From: Pseudonocardia sp. EC080619-01
GTDB lineage: Bacteria > Actinomycetota > Actinomycetes > Mycobacteriales > Pseudonocardiaceae
Assembly: GCF_001420995.1 (NCBI RefSeq)
Contig: NZ_CP012185.1
Coordinates: 496,001-560,000, forward strand
DNA: 64,000 bases
Direction: 5' to 3'
Shown here: piece by piece, positions 1 to 8,129 of the stretch
How positions within the stretch are numbered: position 1 is the stretch's first letter
Layout of the letters: every line of letters starts with the position of its first letter
Notes under the pieces: generated by a model
The model's input: the letters and a program-made list of their open reading frames with translations, nothing else
The model's database searches: none
What the model was told of the DNA's origin: nothing
Program-made: the position numbers and the translations under genes

Positions 1-207
1 GTCGGTGCGGATGATCTCCCGCAGCGCGGTCTCGTCGTCGGCCCGCATCACGAGCAGCCCGTGCCGCACGGGCGTGCCGACCGACGGGCCGGAGGCGACG
101 ACGACGCCGTCGTCGACCTGCTGTCTGATCCAGTCGACGTGCGGACGCACCCACTGCTGCCAGGTGGCCTCGTCCGGGTGGTCGAAGGTCACGAGGAAGA
201 CGGCCAT
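1..207 (-). CDS. YciI-family protein, 3' end cut by window edge
   Basis: The N-terminal 69 residues are visible; the rest lies beyond the window start. The protein begins MAVFLVTFDHPDEATW, a short beta-strand opening typical of YCII-related (dimeric alpha/beta barrel) proteins, followed by the usual pattern of a back-up 'GPSVGTP' turn and a second strand. These small proteins often act as accessory isomerases, dehalogenases or decarboxylases, but no function can be fixed here. The start ATG at 207 has a GAGGAG site 8 bases upstream. It follows the HMG-CoA-lyase-like gene by 12 bases, so it is the last visible gene of the catabolic operon. Confidence 0.75.
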   Translation of the reverse strand, partial: MAVFLVTFDHPDEATWQQWVRPHVDWIRQQVDDGVVVASGPSVGTPVRHGLLVMRADDETALREIIRTD

Positions 208-219
208 GAGTTCAGCTCC

Positions 220-1152
220 TCACCAGGCGAAGGTCAGCGGTTGCGCGGTGTCGGCGGCGCCGGGGACCGGGCCCACATGCCGCAGGAAGCCCAGGGCCGG
301 GACCCCCTGGGCGTCGAGCCAGTTCGCGGTCTCGACGAGCGCCGCGAGGTCGAGGCCGGTGCCGTGGCCGGCGAGTTCGAGGGCTTGGACGGCGTCCTCG
401 GTGCACACCCCGCCGCCGCGCTGGCCGGGCATCGCGGGGTGCCCGCCGCTGCCCGCGAGCGCGACGTCGATCGTGCCGACCCCGAGGCCGGCGAGCTCCA
501 GGACGTTCGCGACGCCCAGGCCGCGGTTGTCGTGCACCTGCACGGTCACCGTGTCGAGCGCTACGAACCCGGCCGCGACCTCGAGCAGCTCGCGGATCTG
601 GCGTGGGGCGGCGTAGCCGAACGAGTCGGCGAGCACCCAGGATGTGACGCCGATGTCGGCGAGCCGGCGCAGCAGCGGCTCGATCTCGGCGCGGCCGCGG
701 GCGGGGCCGGTGGGCCCGCCCCAGGCGAAGATGACGTAGGTTGACAGCGCCGTCGGCAGGTCCTGCGCGACGGCGGCGAGCCGTTCCAGCTGGGCGAGCG
801 ACTCCTCGGTCGTGCGGCCGATGTTCGCCCGGGCGAAGTCCTCGTCGGCGGACAGCAGGAACGAGGCGGAGTCGGCGCCGGCGTCGGCCGCGGCCCGCAG
901 GCCCCGCTCGTTGCCGATGCAGCAGCCGAGCGTCAGCCCGTCGATGTCGCGGACGGCACTGAACACCTCGGCGGCGTCGGCGAGGCCGGGAATCAGGTCA
1001 GGGCGGACGAACGAGGAGAGCTCGAAGTCCTGCACTCCGGCGTCGACCAGGCGACGGACGAGCTCGAGCTTCAGCTCGGTCGGGGCCGGGTGGACCTGGA
1101 AGGTCAGCCGCGGGGCGATCTCCCGGAGTCGGACGGTGGGTGGCGTGCTCAT
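220..1152 (-). CDS. DRE-TIM (HMG-CoA-lyase-like) family protein with altered active site
   Basis: 310 residues with the overall layout of hydroxymethylglutaryl-CoA lyases: an N-terminal REIAPR segment (residues ~10-15), a VHDN segment near residue 200 and a glycine-rich GSGGHPAMPG loop near 235. Family members cleave acyl-CoA aldol adducts in a TIM barrel with a divalent metal. Three signature positions differ. The usual RDGLQ after GPR is RLTFQ, so the Asp metal ligand is missing. The HxH pair reads QVH. The catalytic Cys of GGCP is His. It is therefore unlikely to be a standard HMG-CoA lyase; it may be another aldolase or a non-catalytic paralogue. It sits 6 bases after the acyl-CoA ligase gene, in the same operon. 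Confidence 0.75.
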   Translation of the reverse strand: MSTPPTVRLREIAPRLTFQVHPAPTELKLELVRRLVDAGVQDFELSSFVRPDLIPGLADAAEVFSAVRDIDGLTLGCCIGNERGLRAAADAGADSASFLLSADEDFARANIGRTTEESLAQLERLAAVAQDLPTALSTYVIFAWGGPTGPARGRAEIEPLLRRLADIGVTSWVLADSFGYAAPRQIRELLEVAAGFVALDTVTVQVHDNRGLGVANVLELAGLGVGTIDVALAGSGGHPAMPGQRGGGVCTEDAVQALELAGHGTGLDLAALVETANWLDAQGVPALGFLRHVGPVPGAADTAQPLTFAW

Positions 1153-1158
1153 CAGGGG

Positions 1159-2784
1159 TCAGCCGTCCTTGGGGTCGCGGCGTCGGGTGGGGGTCAGGCC
1201 GTCGGCCTCGGCATCCCAAGCGTCGTCGGTCAGGCCGGTCTCGCGCAGCGCGGCCTTGCGGATCTTGCCGGTGGGGGTGGCGGGCAGGGTGCCGACGACC
1301 CGGTAATAACGGGGCACCATGAAGTGCGGCATCGCGCGGTCGCAGTGCGCGAAGAGGTCCTTCAGGTCGATGGCGGTGCCGTCCTCGGCGACCACGACCG
1401 CCATCACCTCCTGCTCGCCCAGGTCGGAGGCGACGCCGACGGCGGCGGCCTCGGCGACGGCCGGGTGTCCGAGTAGGACGGCCTCGACCTCCTGCGAGGA
1501 CACGTTCTCGCCGCGGCGGCGCAGCGCGTCCTTCTTGCGGTCGACGAAGTAGAAGAAGCCGTCGTCGTCGGTGAAGCCGAGGTCGCCGGTGTGCCACCAC
1601 AGATCGCGGGAGGTCTCGACGGTCGCGTCGGGCTGGTGGTAGTAGCCGGAGAACATGATGTGCGGCGCCCGGGGCCGGTAGACGATCTCGCCGACCTGGC
1701 CGGGGGCGACGCGGAACCCGTCGTCGTCGTGGACCTCGAGCTCGGTGGTGGCCGACGGGACGCCCATCGAGCCGATCTTGCGGTCCGCGATCGGGTTCCA
1801 GACGATCGTCTTGATCTCGGTCAGCCCGTAGCCCTCGACGACGTGTACCCTGAAGCGTTCCTCGACCGCGGTCAGCACCGGGGGCGGGGCGGGCGCGGCG
1901 AAGACCTTGCGCGCCATGTGCTCCCGGTCCCGGTCTGACGGTGGCTGGGCTAGCAGCATCGGCAGGATCGAGCCGAGCGCGTTGAACTGGGTGACCTCGT
2001 GGCGGCGGATCTCGTCCCAGAACCGGCTGGCGCTGAACCGGCGGCCGAGCACCGCGGTGGCGCCGGCGACGACGGCGTGCAGGCAGATGTTGAGCTTCGC
2101 GGCCCCGTGGAACAGCGGCAGGCAGGTGTAGAGCCGCTCGTCGGCCGACGTCTGCATCGCGACCGCGAACTCGTGCGCGGCGACGGCCGGCATCAGCGCC
2201 GGGTAGATCGCGCCCTTGCTGCGGCCAGTGGTCCCGGAGGTCAACATGATTCCGACCGGGTCGCCGAGCCCGACCTCGGGAAACGGAGCCGAGGGGTCCC
2301 CGCGGTCGAGCATCGCCCGCCAGGTGACGATCTCGACGCCGGCTAGCGACACGGCCTCCGGCGCTGCGTCGGCGAGCACAACGACCGTGCGCAGCGCGGC
2401 CGGGCGCTCCGGCAGCGCGGCGACCAGCTCGAGCAGGCCGGGGTCGGTGAGCAGCAGCTCCACCCGCGTGTGGCCGAGGGCGTGCTCCAGGAACGCGCCC
2501 TTGTAGGCAGTGTTCACCGGGACCTCGACCATCCCGGCCCGGGCGATGCCGAAGAACGCGGCGAGGGTCTCGGTGCGGTTAGGCAGGAACACCCCGACCG
2601 ACACGCCGGGGCCGAACCCCAGCCCGGCCAGCCCGCGGGCGACCGCAGAAGCAGTCGCGTCCAGCTCGGCGTAGCTGAGCGTCTCGTCGTCGAAGACCAG
2701 CGCCGTCTTGTCCGGGGTGTGGCCGGCACGGTCGGCGAGCAGGCCACCGACGGTGCCGCCGCCCAGCGAACCTAGGTCGAGCAT
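1159..2784 (-). CDS. AMP-dependent acyl-CoA synthetase/ligase
   Basis: 541 residues, normal length for an ANL-superfamily ligase that activates a carboxylic acid to acyl-AMP and then acyl-CoA. Visible motifs in order are TSGTTGRSKG (phosphate-binding loop, ~residue 180), YGLTE (~325), HTGDLG and DRKKD (hinge, ~410-425), and PTGKIRK near the C-terminus with the expected catalytic lysine. It resembles CaiC/FadD-like ligases, but the acid substrate cannot be read. The stop is 6 bases before the HMG-CoA-lyase-like gene and the start is 4 bases after the LLM monooxygenase stop, so these genes are co-transcribed. The product probably feeds the lyase-like protein. Confidence 0.93.
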   Translation of the reverse strand: MLDLGSLGGGTVGGLLADRAGHTPDKTALVFDDETLSYAELDATASAVARGLAGLGFGPGVSVGVFLPNRTETLAAFFGIARAGMVEVPVNTAYKGAFLEHALGHTRVELLLTDPGLLELVAALPERPAALRTVVVLADAAPEAVSLAGVEIVTWRAMLDRGDPSAPFPEVGLGDPVGIMLTSGTTGRSKGAIYPALMPAVAAHEFAVAMQTSADERLYTCLPLFHGAAKLNICLHAVVAGATAVLGRRFSASRFWDEIRRHEVTQFNALGSILPMLLAQPPSDRDREHMARKVFAAPAPPPVLTAVEERFRVHVVEGYGLTEIKTIVWNPIADRKIGSMGVPSATTELEVHDDDGFRVAPGQVGEIVYRPRAPHIMFSGYYHQPDATVETSRDLWWHTGDLGFTDDDGFFYFVDRKKDALRRRGENVSSQEVEAVLLGHPAVAEAAAVGVASDLGEQEVMAVVVAEDGTAIDLKDLFAHCDRAMPHFMVPRYYRVVGTLPATPTGKIRKAALRETGLTDDAWDAEADGLTPTRRRDPKDG

Positions 2785-2788
2785 CTGC

Positions 2789-3814
2789 TCAGAGCTCCTT
2801 CTTCACACGCAGCAGGAAGTCCTCCAGCGCCGGATCCCATCCGGCCTCGGCGCCCGTCGTGACCAGGAAGGTTCCGACGCCGAGCTCGTGGTAGCGGCCG
2901 AGGGTGTCCAGGATCTGCTCCTCGGTGCCGACCAGGGCCTGGGAGTTGGCGAACCCACCCAGCAGCTTCGTCAGGCCGGTCCAGAAGCAGGTGTCGTGCA
3001 GCTCCTCGTCGGTCAGCGCCAGGGCCCGCTGCCGACCGACCGAGTTGTCGGTGGCCGAGGACCGCAGGAACGTGTGCCCGCCCTGGGCCTCGGCGATCTG
3101 CCGCTCGACGTCGCGGGCCCTGGCCCAGGCGTCCTCCTCGGTCTCGCCGAGGAAGAGCCGCAGGCTCAGCGAGAACTCCATCGCCCGGCCGTATCCCTCG
3201 GACGCGCGGTGCACCCGCTCGATCCGTTCCCGGGTCCCGGCGAACGGCTCGCCCCACAGCATGTAGAGGTCCGCGTGCCGGGCGCCGAAGTCGACGGCGG
3301 CGTCGCTCTCTCCCCCCATGAAGATCGGCACCTCGCCCTGGATCGGGCGGGTCAGCAGTTTGACGTGCTCGGCGTCGTAGAAGCGTCCGTGGTGGTCGAA
3401 CGACGATGGCTCGGTCCACGTCCGGCGGACCAGGTCGAGGTACTCGATGGCGCGCTCGTAGCGCTCCGACTTCGGCGTGGCGTCGCTCTCCCGGCGCAGG
3501 TCCTTGTCCGACCCGCCGACGACGACGTTGATCGCGAGCCGGCCACCGGCCAGCACGTCGAGCGTGGCGAAGTAGCGGGCCGCCGCCGTCGGCGCCATGA
3601 CTCCGGGGCGGTGCGCCACGATCGGCGAGAACTTCTCGGTCATCGCCATCATGAACGGCACGGTCGCGTGGTTGTGCGGCCAGATCGAGGAGTAGCCGAC
3701 CAGCACGCGGTCGATCGCGTGTGAGGCGTCGAGCTCACGCACCCGTCTGGTGAGTGCTTCTGTGTCGGTCTCGCCCGGTTCTAGGGGCTGGAGTCCCGTG
3801 AAGAAGTCGACCAT
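2789..3814 (-). CDS. LLM-class flavin-dependent monooxygenase (SsuD-like)
   Basis: 341 residues of the luciferase-like monooxygenase fold (TIM barrel, FMNH2 supplied by a separate reductase). Features resembling alkanesulfonate-monooxygenase relatives are the early IWPHNHATVPFMMA stretch, RLAINVVVGG (~residues 92-101), RYERAIEYLDLVRRTW, and IFMGGESDAAVDFGARHADLYMLWGEP around 190-215. SsuD enzymes cleave C-S bonds, but relatives also oxidise ketones or N-heterocycles, so the substrate stays open. First gene of the minus-strand operon; the candidate operator at 3832-3856 lies immediately upstream of its ATG. No flavin reductase gene is visible in this locus. Confidence 0.9.
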   Translation of the reverse strand: MVDFFTGLQPLEPGETDTEALTRRVRELDASHAIDRVLVGYSSIWPHNHATVPFMMAMTEKFSPIVAHRPGVMAPTAAARYFATLDVLAGGRLAINVVVGGSDKDLRRESDATPKSERYERAIEYLDLVRRTWTEPSSFDHHGRFYDAEHVKLLTRPIQGEVPIFMGGESDAAVDFGARHADLYMLWGEPFAGTRERIERVHRASEGYGRAMEFSLSLRLFLGETEEDAWARARDVERQIAEAQGGHTFLRSSATDNSVGRQRALALTDEELHDTCFWTGLTKLLGGFANSQALVGTEEQILDTLGRYHELGVGTFLVTTGAEAGWDPALEDFLLRVKKEL

Positions 3815-3831
3815 GACCAGCCTTTCTGTTC

Positions 3832-3856
3832 GTATGCTGCGATAATATAAGCATGC
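3832..3856. promoter_or_regulatory. Candidate MarR operator, copy 1 (GTATGC-N13-GCATGC)
   Basis: Two hexamers, GTATGC (3832-3837) and GCATGC (3851-3856), are separated by 13 bases, with the right one inside the palindrome AAGCATGCTT. It lies in the 45-base gap upstream of the LLM monooxygenase operon. The same architecture, GCATGC-N13-GCATGC, occurs at 6716-6740 upstream of the transporter gene. Assignment to the MarR protein at 4888 is an inference from proximity. Confidence 0.55.
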
Positions 3857-3859
3857 TTC

Positions 3860-4849
3860 CTACTTGGCGAGTGTGATGTCCCTCAATGCGTTCAGGACCG
3901 GGGTAGGGACGTCGAGGGTGCCGCGGCGCTTGGTCTCCTCCCGTCGGCGTCGTGAGCGGTCGAACGGGACGCGCACCGCGTCTCCTCCGGTGACCGGGCG
4001 GGTGTCGCGCACCGATCGCACGAGGTCCGAGGCTCGCTGCCGGAAGTCCTCGGCGTCGGTCAGTGCAGCGGGATCGATGAACACGGCAAGGAAGCCGCAG
4101 TCGCTGAGGCCCGCCGGCGACGCGGAGGCGCCGGTGAGCATGCCGAGCAGCTGGACCACGAGCGCGAGCCCGGATCCCTTGTGGTCGCCCCAGCTGGTGA
4201 AGGCTCCGCGCAGCGCCGCGTGGGCATCGACCGTGGGTGCGCCGGACTCGTCGAAGGCGCGGCCCGGAGGTAGCTCGGTTTCGAGTCGCGCGGCGAGCAC
4301 GACCTCGGCGTGCGTGATCGACGACGTTCCGATGTCCCAGATCACAGGATCGTCGGAGGTCGGGAACCCGACGGCGATCGGGTTCGTCGCGTACCGCGCC
4401 TCGGTCCCGCCGTGCGGCGCGACCATGGCGGGCCCGCTCCCGGCGATCAGGCCGACGAACCCGGCGCCGGTGATCTGCTCGAGATAGTAGGAGAACATGC
4501 CCGTGTACCAGGTCCGGCGGGCTCCCACGGTCGCGACGCCGTGCGTCCGGGCCTTCTCCAGTCCGATGTCGACGGCCCGGGCGGCGACCAGATAGCCGAC
4601 CTGGTCGCCGCCGTCCAGGGTGGCTGAGGCCGGGGTGTCAACGAGAACGTGGACTGGCTCCGGCGGAGCCGTCGCGCGGACGCGCTCGGCGATCGAGACG
4701 GCGCGGGCCAGCCCCGCGTAGGGCAGCCCGCGCAGCTCGCAGTCCATGAGGTGGTCGGCGATCACCGCTGCGTCGGCGGCGGAATGGCCGACCGCGGTCA
4801 TCGCATCGACGAGGATGCGGCTGGCGTCCTCCAAGGCGAGGGTAGGCAT
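3860..4849 (-). CDS. Ldh_2-type malate/(sulfo)lactate dehydrogenase family
   Basis: 329 residues of the NAD(P)-dependent Ldh_2 family, which includes malate, ureidoglycolate, sulfolactate and 2,3-diketogulonate dehydrogenases and is unrelated to Rossmann-fold LDH. Visible features are the N-terminal helical region with 'DHLMDCELRGLPYAGLAR', the 'GGDQVGYLVAARA' segment, 'GSGPAMVAPHGG' and 'ARYATNPIAVGFPT', and the late 'WGDHKGSGLALVVQLL' segment that closes the NAD site. It oxidises or reduces a 2-hydroxy acid; the exact substrate is not readable. It starts 38 bases from the divergent MarR gene and lies directly upstream of the monooxygenase operon. Confidence 0.9.
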   Translation of the reverse strand: MPTLALEDASRILVDAMTAVGHSAADAAVIADHLMDCELRGLPYAGLARAVSIAERVRATAPPEPVHVLVDTPASATLDGGDQVGYLVAARAVDIGLEKARTHGVATVGARRTWYTGMFSYYLEQITGAGFVGLIAGSGPAMVAPHGGTEARYATNPIAVGFPTSDDPVIWDIGTSSITHAEVVLAARLETELPPGRAFDESGAPTVDAHAALRGAFTSWGDHKGSGLALVVQLLGMLTGASASPAGLSDCGFLAVFIDPAALTDAEDFRQRASDLVRSVRDTRPVTGGDAVRVPFDRSRRRREETKRRGTLDVPTPVLNALRDITLAK

Positions 4850-4887
4850 GGTCCTCCGGTTGTCAGGATGCTGATTAGGCTGGGGTG

Positions 4888-5346
4888 ATGGGCGGTGTCG
4901 GCGAGTCGGACTATCTGACGGACGCGGTGACGCGGTTGGAGCGCGCTGTCGCGAACATCGGGGCGATGCGGCTCAAGCCGTGGGGGATGACACTGTCGGG
5001 CTATGCAGCGCTCAAGATCCTCGAGAAGCAGCCGAACTTGTCGCTGGCCCAGCTGTCGCGGCGTTGTTTTGTCAAGCCGCAGACGATGACCCGCATCGTC
5101 AGCGAGCTGGAGCGCCGGGAGTGGCTCGTCCGTAGTCCGCACCCGGAGAGCGAACGGGCGATGTCGCTCGCCCTCACTGAGGCCGGCAAAGCCAGCCTCG
5201 CCGAGATGGCGGCCGAGGTGGACAAGATCGAGTCCACGCTCGGCGACATGATCGAGCCGGGGCGGTTTCCCGAGCTGGTGCGCACCTTGCGGGGCTGTGC
5301 CGCGGCCGTCGAGCAGGAGATCAAGGAGCTCCGAGCCGCGCGGTGA
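4888..5346 (+). CDS. MarR-family transcriptional regulator
   Basis: 152 residues with a winged-helix core: 'LAQLSRRCFVKPQTMTRIV' is the recognition region and 'LVRSPHPESERAMSLALTEAG' the wing (the usual DxRDxR loop reads PESERA here). MarR proteins are dimeric repressors relieved by small aromatic or acyl ligands. The start could be GTG 4885 or ATG 4888; no Shine-Dalgarno site is evident, so the message may be leaderless. It is divergent from the dehydrogenase gene and convergent with the MHS transporter, overlapping the latter's 3' end by 26 bases. It is the natural candidate to bind the two GCATGC-N13-GCATGC sites. Confidence 0.92.
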   Translation: MGGVGESDYLTDAVTRLERAVANIGAMRLKPWGMTLSGYAALKILEKQPNLSLAQLSRRCFVKPQTMTRIVSELERREWLVRSPHPESERAMSLALTEAGKASLAEMAAEVDKIESTLGDMIEPGRFPELVRTLRGCAAAVEQEIKELRAAR

Positions 5347-6646
5347 CTGCCGTCGTCCTATTGGCAGGCAGAACGCTGCGCAGGCCGAGCGTAGCGAGCC
5401 CACTGATCACAGCCGCTCCGATGAGGACGAACGCCGGAGCCCGATTGTCGCCGGTCACCTCGATCAGCCACTGGCACAGGTACACGCACGTGCCGCCGAA
5501 GATCGCGACGGTGATGTTGTAGGACAACGAGACGCCCGTGCCGCGCGCGTGCACCGGGAACAGCTCGATGTAGGTGATCGGCGCAACGCCGGCGTAGAAC
5601 GCCGGCGCGGCGCCCAGCAGAACGACGCACAGGGTCAGCGACCAGAACCCGGACGCGTTCGTCACTCCGGCCACCAGCGGGTAGGACGCCAGCGCGATCG
5701 CCAGCGCGCCCCCGATCAGGACTGGGCGCCGGCCGACCCGGTCCGAGAGGCGGCCCGCTGCGATCACCAGCACGACGCCGACCAGCAGTGAGATCACGAT
5801 GGCGCCGGTGGCCGCGACGGGGGAGAAACCCAGGCCGATGCTGAAGGTCTGTACGTAGGTGAAGGCGACGTAGAAGCTGACCGTGTGCAGGACCGCCACT
5901 CCGACCAGCAGCAGGGCGCGGCGGAGCTTGCGGTCGACGGGCGGGGGCGGTGGTGCGTCCGCGTCGCGGACCGCGGTGAACTCCGGCGTCTCGCCGAGTT
6001 GGTTACGCAGGTAGAGCCCGACGACGCCGAGGGGCAGCGCCAGGAGGAAGGGGACTCGCCAACCCCAGGCCTGCATCGCCTCGGGGGTGAGCAGCAGGTT
6101 CAGGCCGAGGACGGCCGTTGCGGCGAGCAGGAGGCCGACCAGGCAGCCTGCCTGGACTCGGCTGGTCACGGCGCCTCGACGTCCCTCGGGGGAGAACTCC
6201 GCCGCGTAGATCAGCGCAGTGCCGTACTCACCCCCGGCGGACAGTCCCTGCAGCATGCGAAGGGCGACGAGTAGAATCGGCGCGGCAATACCGATCGTCT
6301 CCGCAGTCGGCAGCAGGCCGATCAACGTGCTCACCGCCGCCATACCCAGCAGCGTGATCACCAGCGTGGGCTGGCGCCCGATCCGGTCGGCGAGCGGGCC
6401 GAAGATCGCTCCGCCGAGCGGCCGCACGACGAACGCGACCCCGAACACGGCGAGCGACGACAGCAACGCCACCCCCGGCGACGAACTCGGGAAGAAGTTC
6501 GCCGCCAGCACAGTGGCCAGAAACCCATAGACCGCGTAGTCGTAGGTCTCGACCGTCATCCCCACCCCGGCGGCCCAGGTCGTGCGGCGCAGAGTGGCTG
6601 CAGTGGCGGTCTCGGGTGTATCCGGACGCTCGGACGATCGCGTCAT
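5321..6646 (-). CDS. MHS-family MFS transporter (metabolite:H+ symporter)
   Basis: 441 residues with about 12 hydrophobic segments. Near the N-terminus 'ETYDYAVYGFLA' matches the E-x-Y-D-F/Y signature of the metabolite:H+ symporter family (shikimate, 2-oxoglutarate and proline/betaine carriers); 'GPLADRIGRQPTL' is the MFS loop 2-3 motif and 'GGEYGTALIYAAEF' is also typical. I start it at ATG 6646, preceded by GGAGAGG, rather than further upstream. It probably imports the acid consumed by the neighbouring ligase/monooxygenase operon. The tail overlaps the MarR gene by 26 bases on the opposite strand. Confidence 0.92.
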   Translation of the reverse strand: MTRSSERPDTPETATAATLRRTTWAAGVGMTVETYDYAVYGFLATVLAANFFPSSSPGVALLSSLAVFGVAFVVRPLGGAIFGPLADRIGRQPTLVITLLGMAAVSTLIGLLPTAETIGIAAPILLVALRMLQGLSAGGEYGTALIYAAEFSPEGRRGAVTSRVQAGCLVGLLLAATAVLGLNLLLTPEAMQAWGWRVPFLLALPLGVVGLYLRNQLGETPEFTAVRDADAPPPPPVDRKLRRALLLVGVAVLHTVSFYVAFTYVQTFSIGLGFSPVAATGAIVISLLVGVVLVIAAGRLSDRVGRRPVLIGGALAIALASYPLVAGVTNASGFWSLTLCVVLLGAAPAFYAGVAPITYIELFPVHARGTGVSLSYNITVAIFGGTCVYLCQWLIEVTGDNRAPAFVLIGAAVISGLATLGLRSVLPANRTTAVTARLGAP

Positions 6647-6715
6647 GACGACCTCTCCTTCGAGGCGGTGAACCAGAGCAGGAGCATGCTGATGATGCTG
6701 CCCGAACATAGCGAC

Positions 6716-6740
6716 GCATGCGAACATTAGGCAAGCATGC
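6716..6740. promoter_or_regulatory. Candidate MarR operator, copy 2 (GCATGC-N13-GCATGC)
   Basis: GCATGC at 6716-6721 and 6735-6740, with the same 13-base spacing as the 3832-3856 site, about 70-95 bases upstream of the transporter ATG. A third AGCATGCT lies at 6683-6690, between this site and the gene. ATTAGGC inside the spacer (6726-6732) recurs at 4874-4880 in the dehydrogenase/MarR divergent promoter. Confidence 0.5.
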
Positions 6741-7046
6741 TGTCCAGCCGCCTGGCTCCGTCAGCGCCGACGAGTCGTCGTCTGTCGCGGCTCGATCGCT
6801 GCGGCTGTTGGACCTGGGTGACATCCCCGTGGGGTGGCCTTAACAGGCCCGTCCGCGTGGCTGCGGCTTATTAGAGGAATCTTTTTTCGGCTCCAGTCCG
6901 CGCGCGACGATGGCCGGTCGGGAACCTGTGCTTCTCGGCCATGAGACCTCGGCCCGTGCTCGCCTGTCGGGGAGGAGCCGTCCCAAGTCCGACGCGGGCT
7001 CGGCTCTCCGTCACCAGCTCCGTCGGGCCGGGATGATCGTCTTTCG

Positions 7047-7204
7047 TGACACGTGTCGTGACACGAAACCGCGGCTATGGGCGGTTCTGGAGGTAGCTGC
7101 TGGAACCGGATGCGAAGAATCGTCGCAGGTAGAGGGCTCGTTCGGTGTCTTGCACGAGCTTTACACCCGAGCGGTCGCAGGTTCGATTCCTGCCGCGCCC
7201 ACCA
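7047..7204 (+). repeat. Att-like repeat with tRNA 3'-half, copy A
   Basis: From about 7160 to 7204 the sequence looks like the 3' half of a tRNA: an anticodon-loop-like TTTACAC, a T-arm GCAGG-TTCGATT-CCTGC (7177-7193) and an acceptor 3' end GCGCCCACCA. No matching 5' half lies upstream, so it is not a complete tRNA gene. About 145 bases ending in this region recur imperfectly at 11988-12133. A tRNA 3' half at the edge of a duplicated segment is the classic attachment site of actinomycete integrative elements. No integrase gene is nearby. Confidence 0.6.
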
Positions 7205-7322
7205 CGTCGACCGGTGTCTTGCGACATCTGGTGCTCCTGACTCCGTCCGTTCGGTCGGCCGGCTTTGACGTCGTCTGCACACGCGTCCTGCCGCACTGGA
7301 CGGTCGGACGTCCTCCGGCTGG

Positions 7323-8018
7323 TTATTCTACCGAGTTGAGTACGTCGGCGACCTTCGTCGCTGTCTCCTTGGCTGATCCAGGGTTCTGCCCGGTCACGAG
7401 ATTTCCGTCGACCACGGCGTAGGACACGAACGGCAGCTTCGCCTTCTGGTAGAGGGCGCTGCGGTCCTTGGCGCGTTGCTCGGCGTTGTACGGGACGAGT
7501 TTGTCGACGCGGGCGAGGACTTCTTCCTGCCAGGCGAACCCGGTCATCTTCTTGCCGGCGACGAGGTAGGTGCCGTCGGAGAGCGTGGTGTTGAGTAGCC
7601 CGCAGTAGCCGTGGCAGACCGAGGCGACGACGGCGCCGCGTTCGTAGATCTCGCGGGTGATGCGTTGCAGGGCCTTGCTGTCGGGGAAGTCGTACATGAC
7701 GGCGTGTCCGCCGGTGAAGTAGATGGCGTCGTAGCCGGTCGAGTCGATCTCGTCCGGGCGGGCGGTGTTGTCGAGCAGGGTCATCTTGGCGGGGTCGGCG
7801 CGCCAGGCTTTGGCGGTCTTGTCGTAGTTGGGGAACTTCAGCGCTCGTGGCTCCAGCGGTACCGCGCCGCCGGCGGGGCTGACCAGGGTCTGTTCGAACC
7901 CGTGTCTTTCGAAGATGTCCCATGCGTGGGTGAGCTCGGAGAGCCACAAGCCGGTCGGGTGGTCGGGATCGTCGTAGTGGCCGACGTTGGTGACCACGTT
8001 GAGAATGCGCTTGGTCAT
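7323..8018 (-). CDS. DJ-1/PfpI-family class I glutamine amidotransferase-like protein
   Basis: 231 residues similar to HSP31/HchA-like DJ-1 proteins. The nucleophilic elbow is VASVCHGYCGL with the Cys near residue 134. An upstream acidic residue in LWLSELTHAWD (~residues 25-35) matches the conserved Glu that pairs with the Cys, and 'DAIYFTGGHAVMYDFP' precedes the elbow. Family roles include glyoxalase III/deglycase, chaperone and protease-like functions; glyoxalase/detoxification fits best beside reactive carbonyl enzymes. It lies downstream of the esterase gene on the same strand with a 111-base gap, and probably belongs to the TetR-controlled island. Confidence 0.88.
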   Translation of the reverse strand: MTKRILNVVTNVGHYDDPDHPTGLWLSELTHAWDIFERHGFEQTLVSPAGGAVPLEPRALKFPNYDKTAKAWRADPAKMTLLDNTARPDEIDSTGYDAIYFTGGHAVMYDFPDSKALQRITREIYERGAVVASVCHGYCGLLNTTLSDGTYLVAGKKMTGFAWQEEVLARVDKLVPYNAEQRAKDRSALYQKAKLPFVSYAVVDGNLVTGQNPGSAKETATKVADVLNSVE

Positions 8019-8129
8019 CCACGGTCTCCTTTCCGGTCGTGGTGCGAGGCTCCGACGTGGGCAGCGCCACCGCCCCGAGTCCGGCCGGGTTGCCGCTGGA
8101 CTCGGGGTGGCGGCACGTCCGTGAGGGAC

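Noticed and set aside
7160..7204. A complete tRNA gene
   Set aside because: Only the T-arm, acceptor 3' end and a poor anticodon-arm match are present; no D-arm or 5' acceptor half pairs upstream, so it is kept as an att-like fragment.
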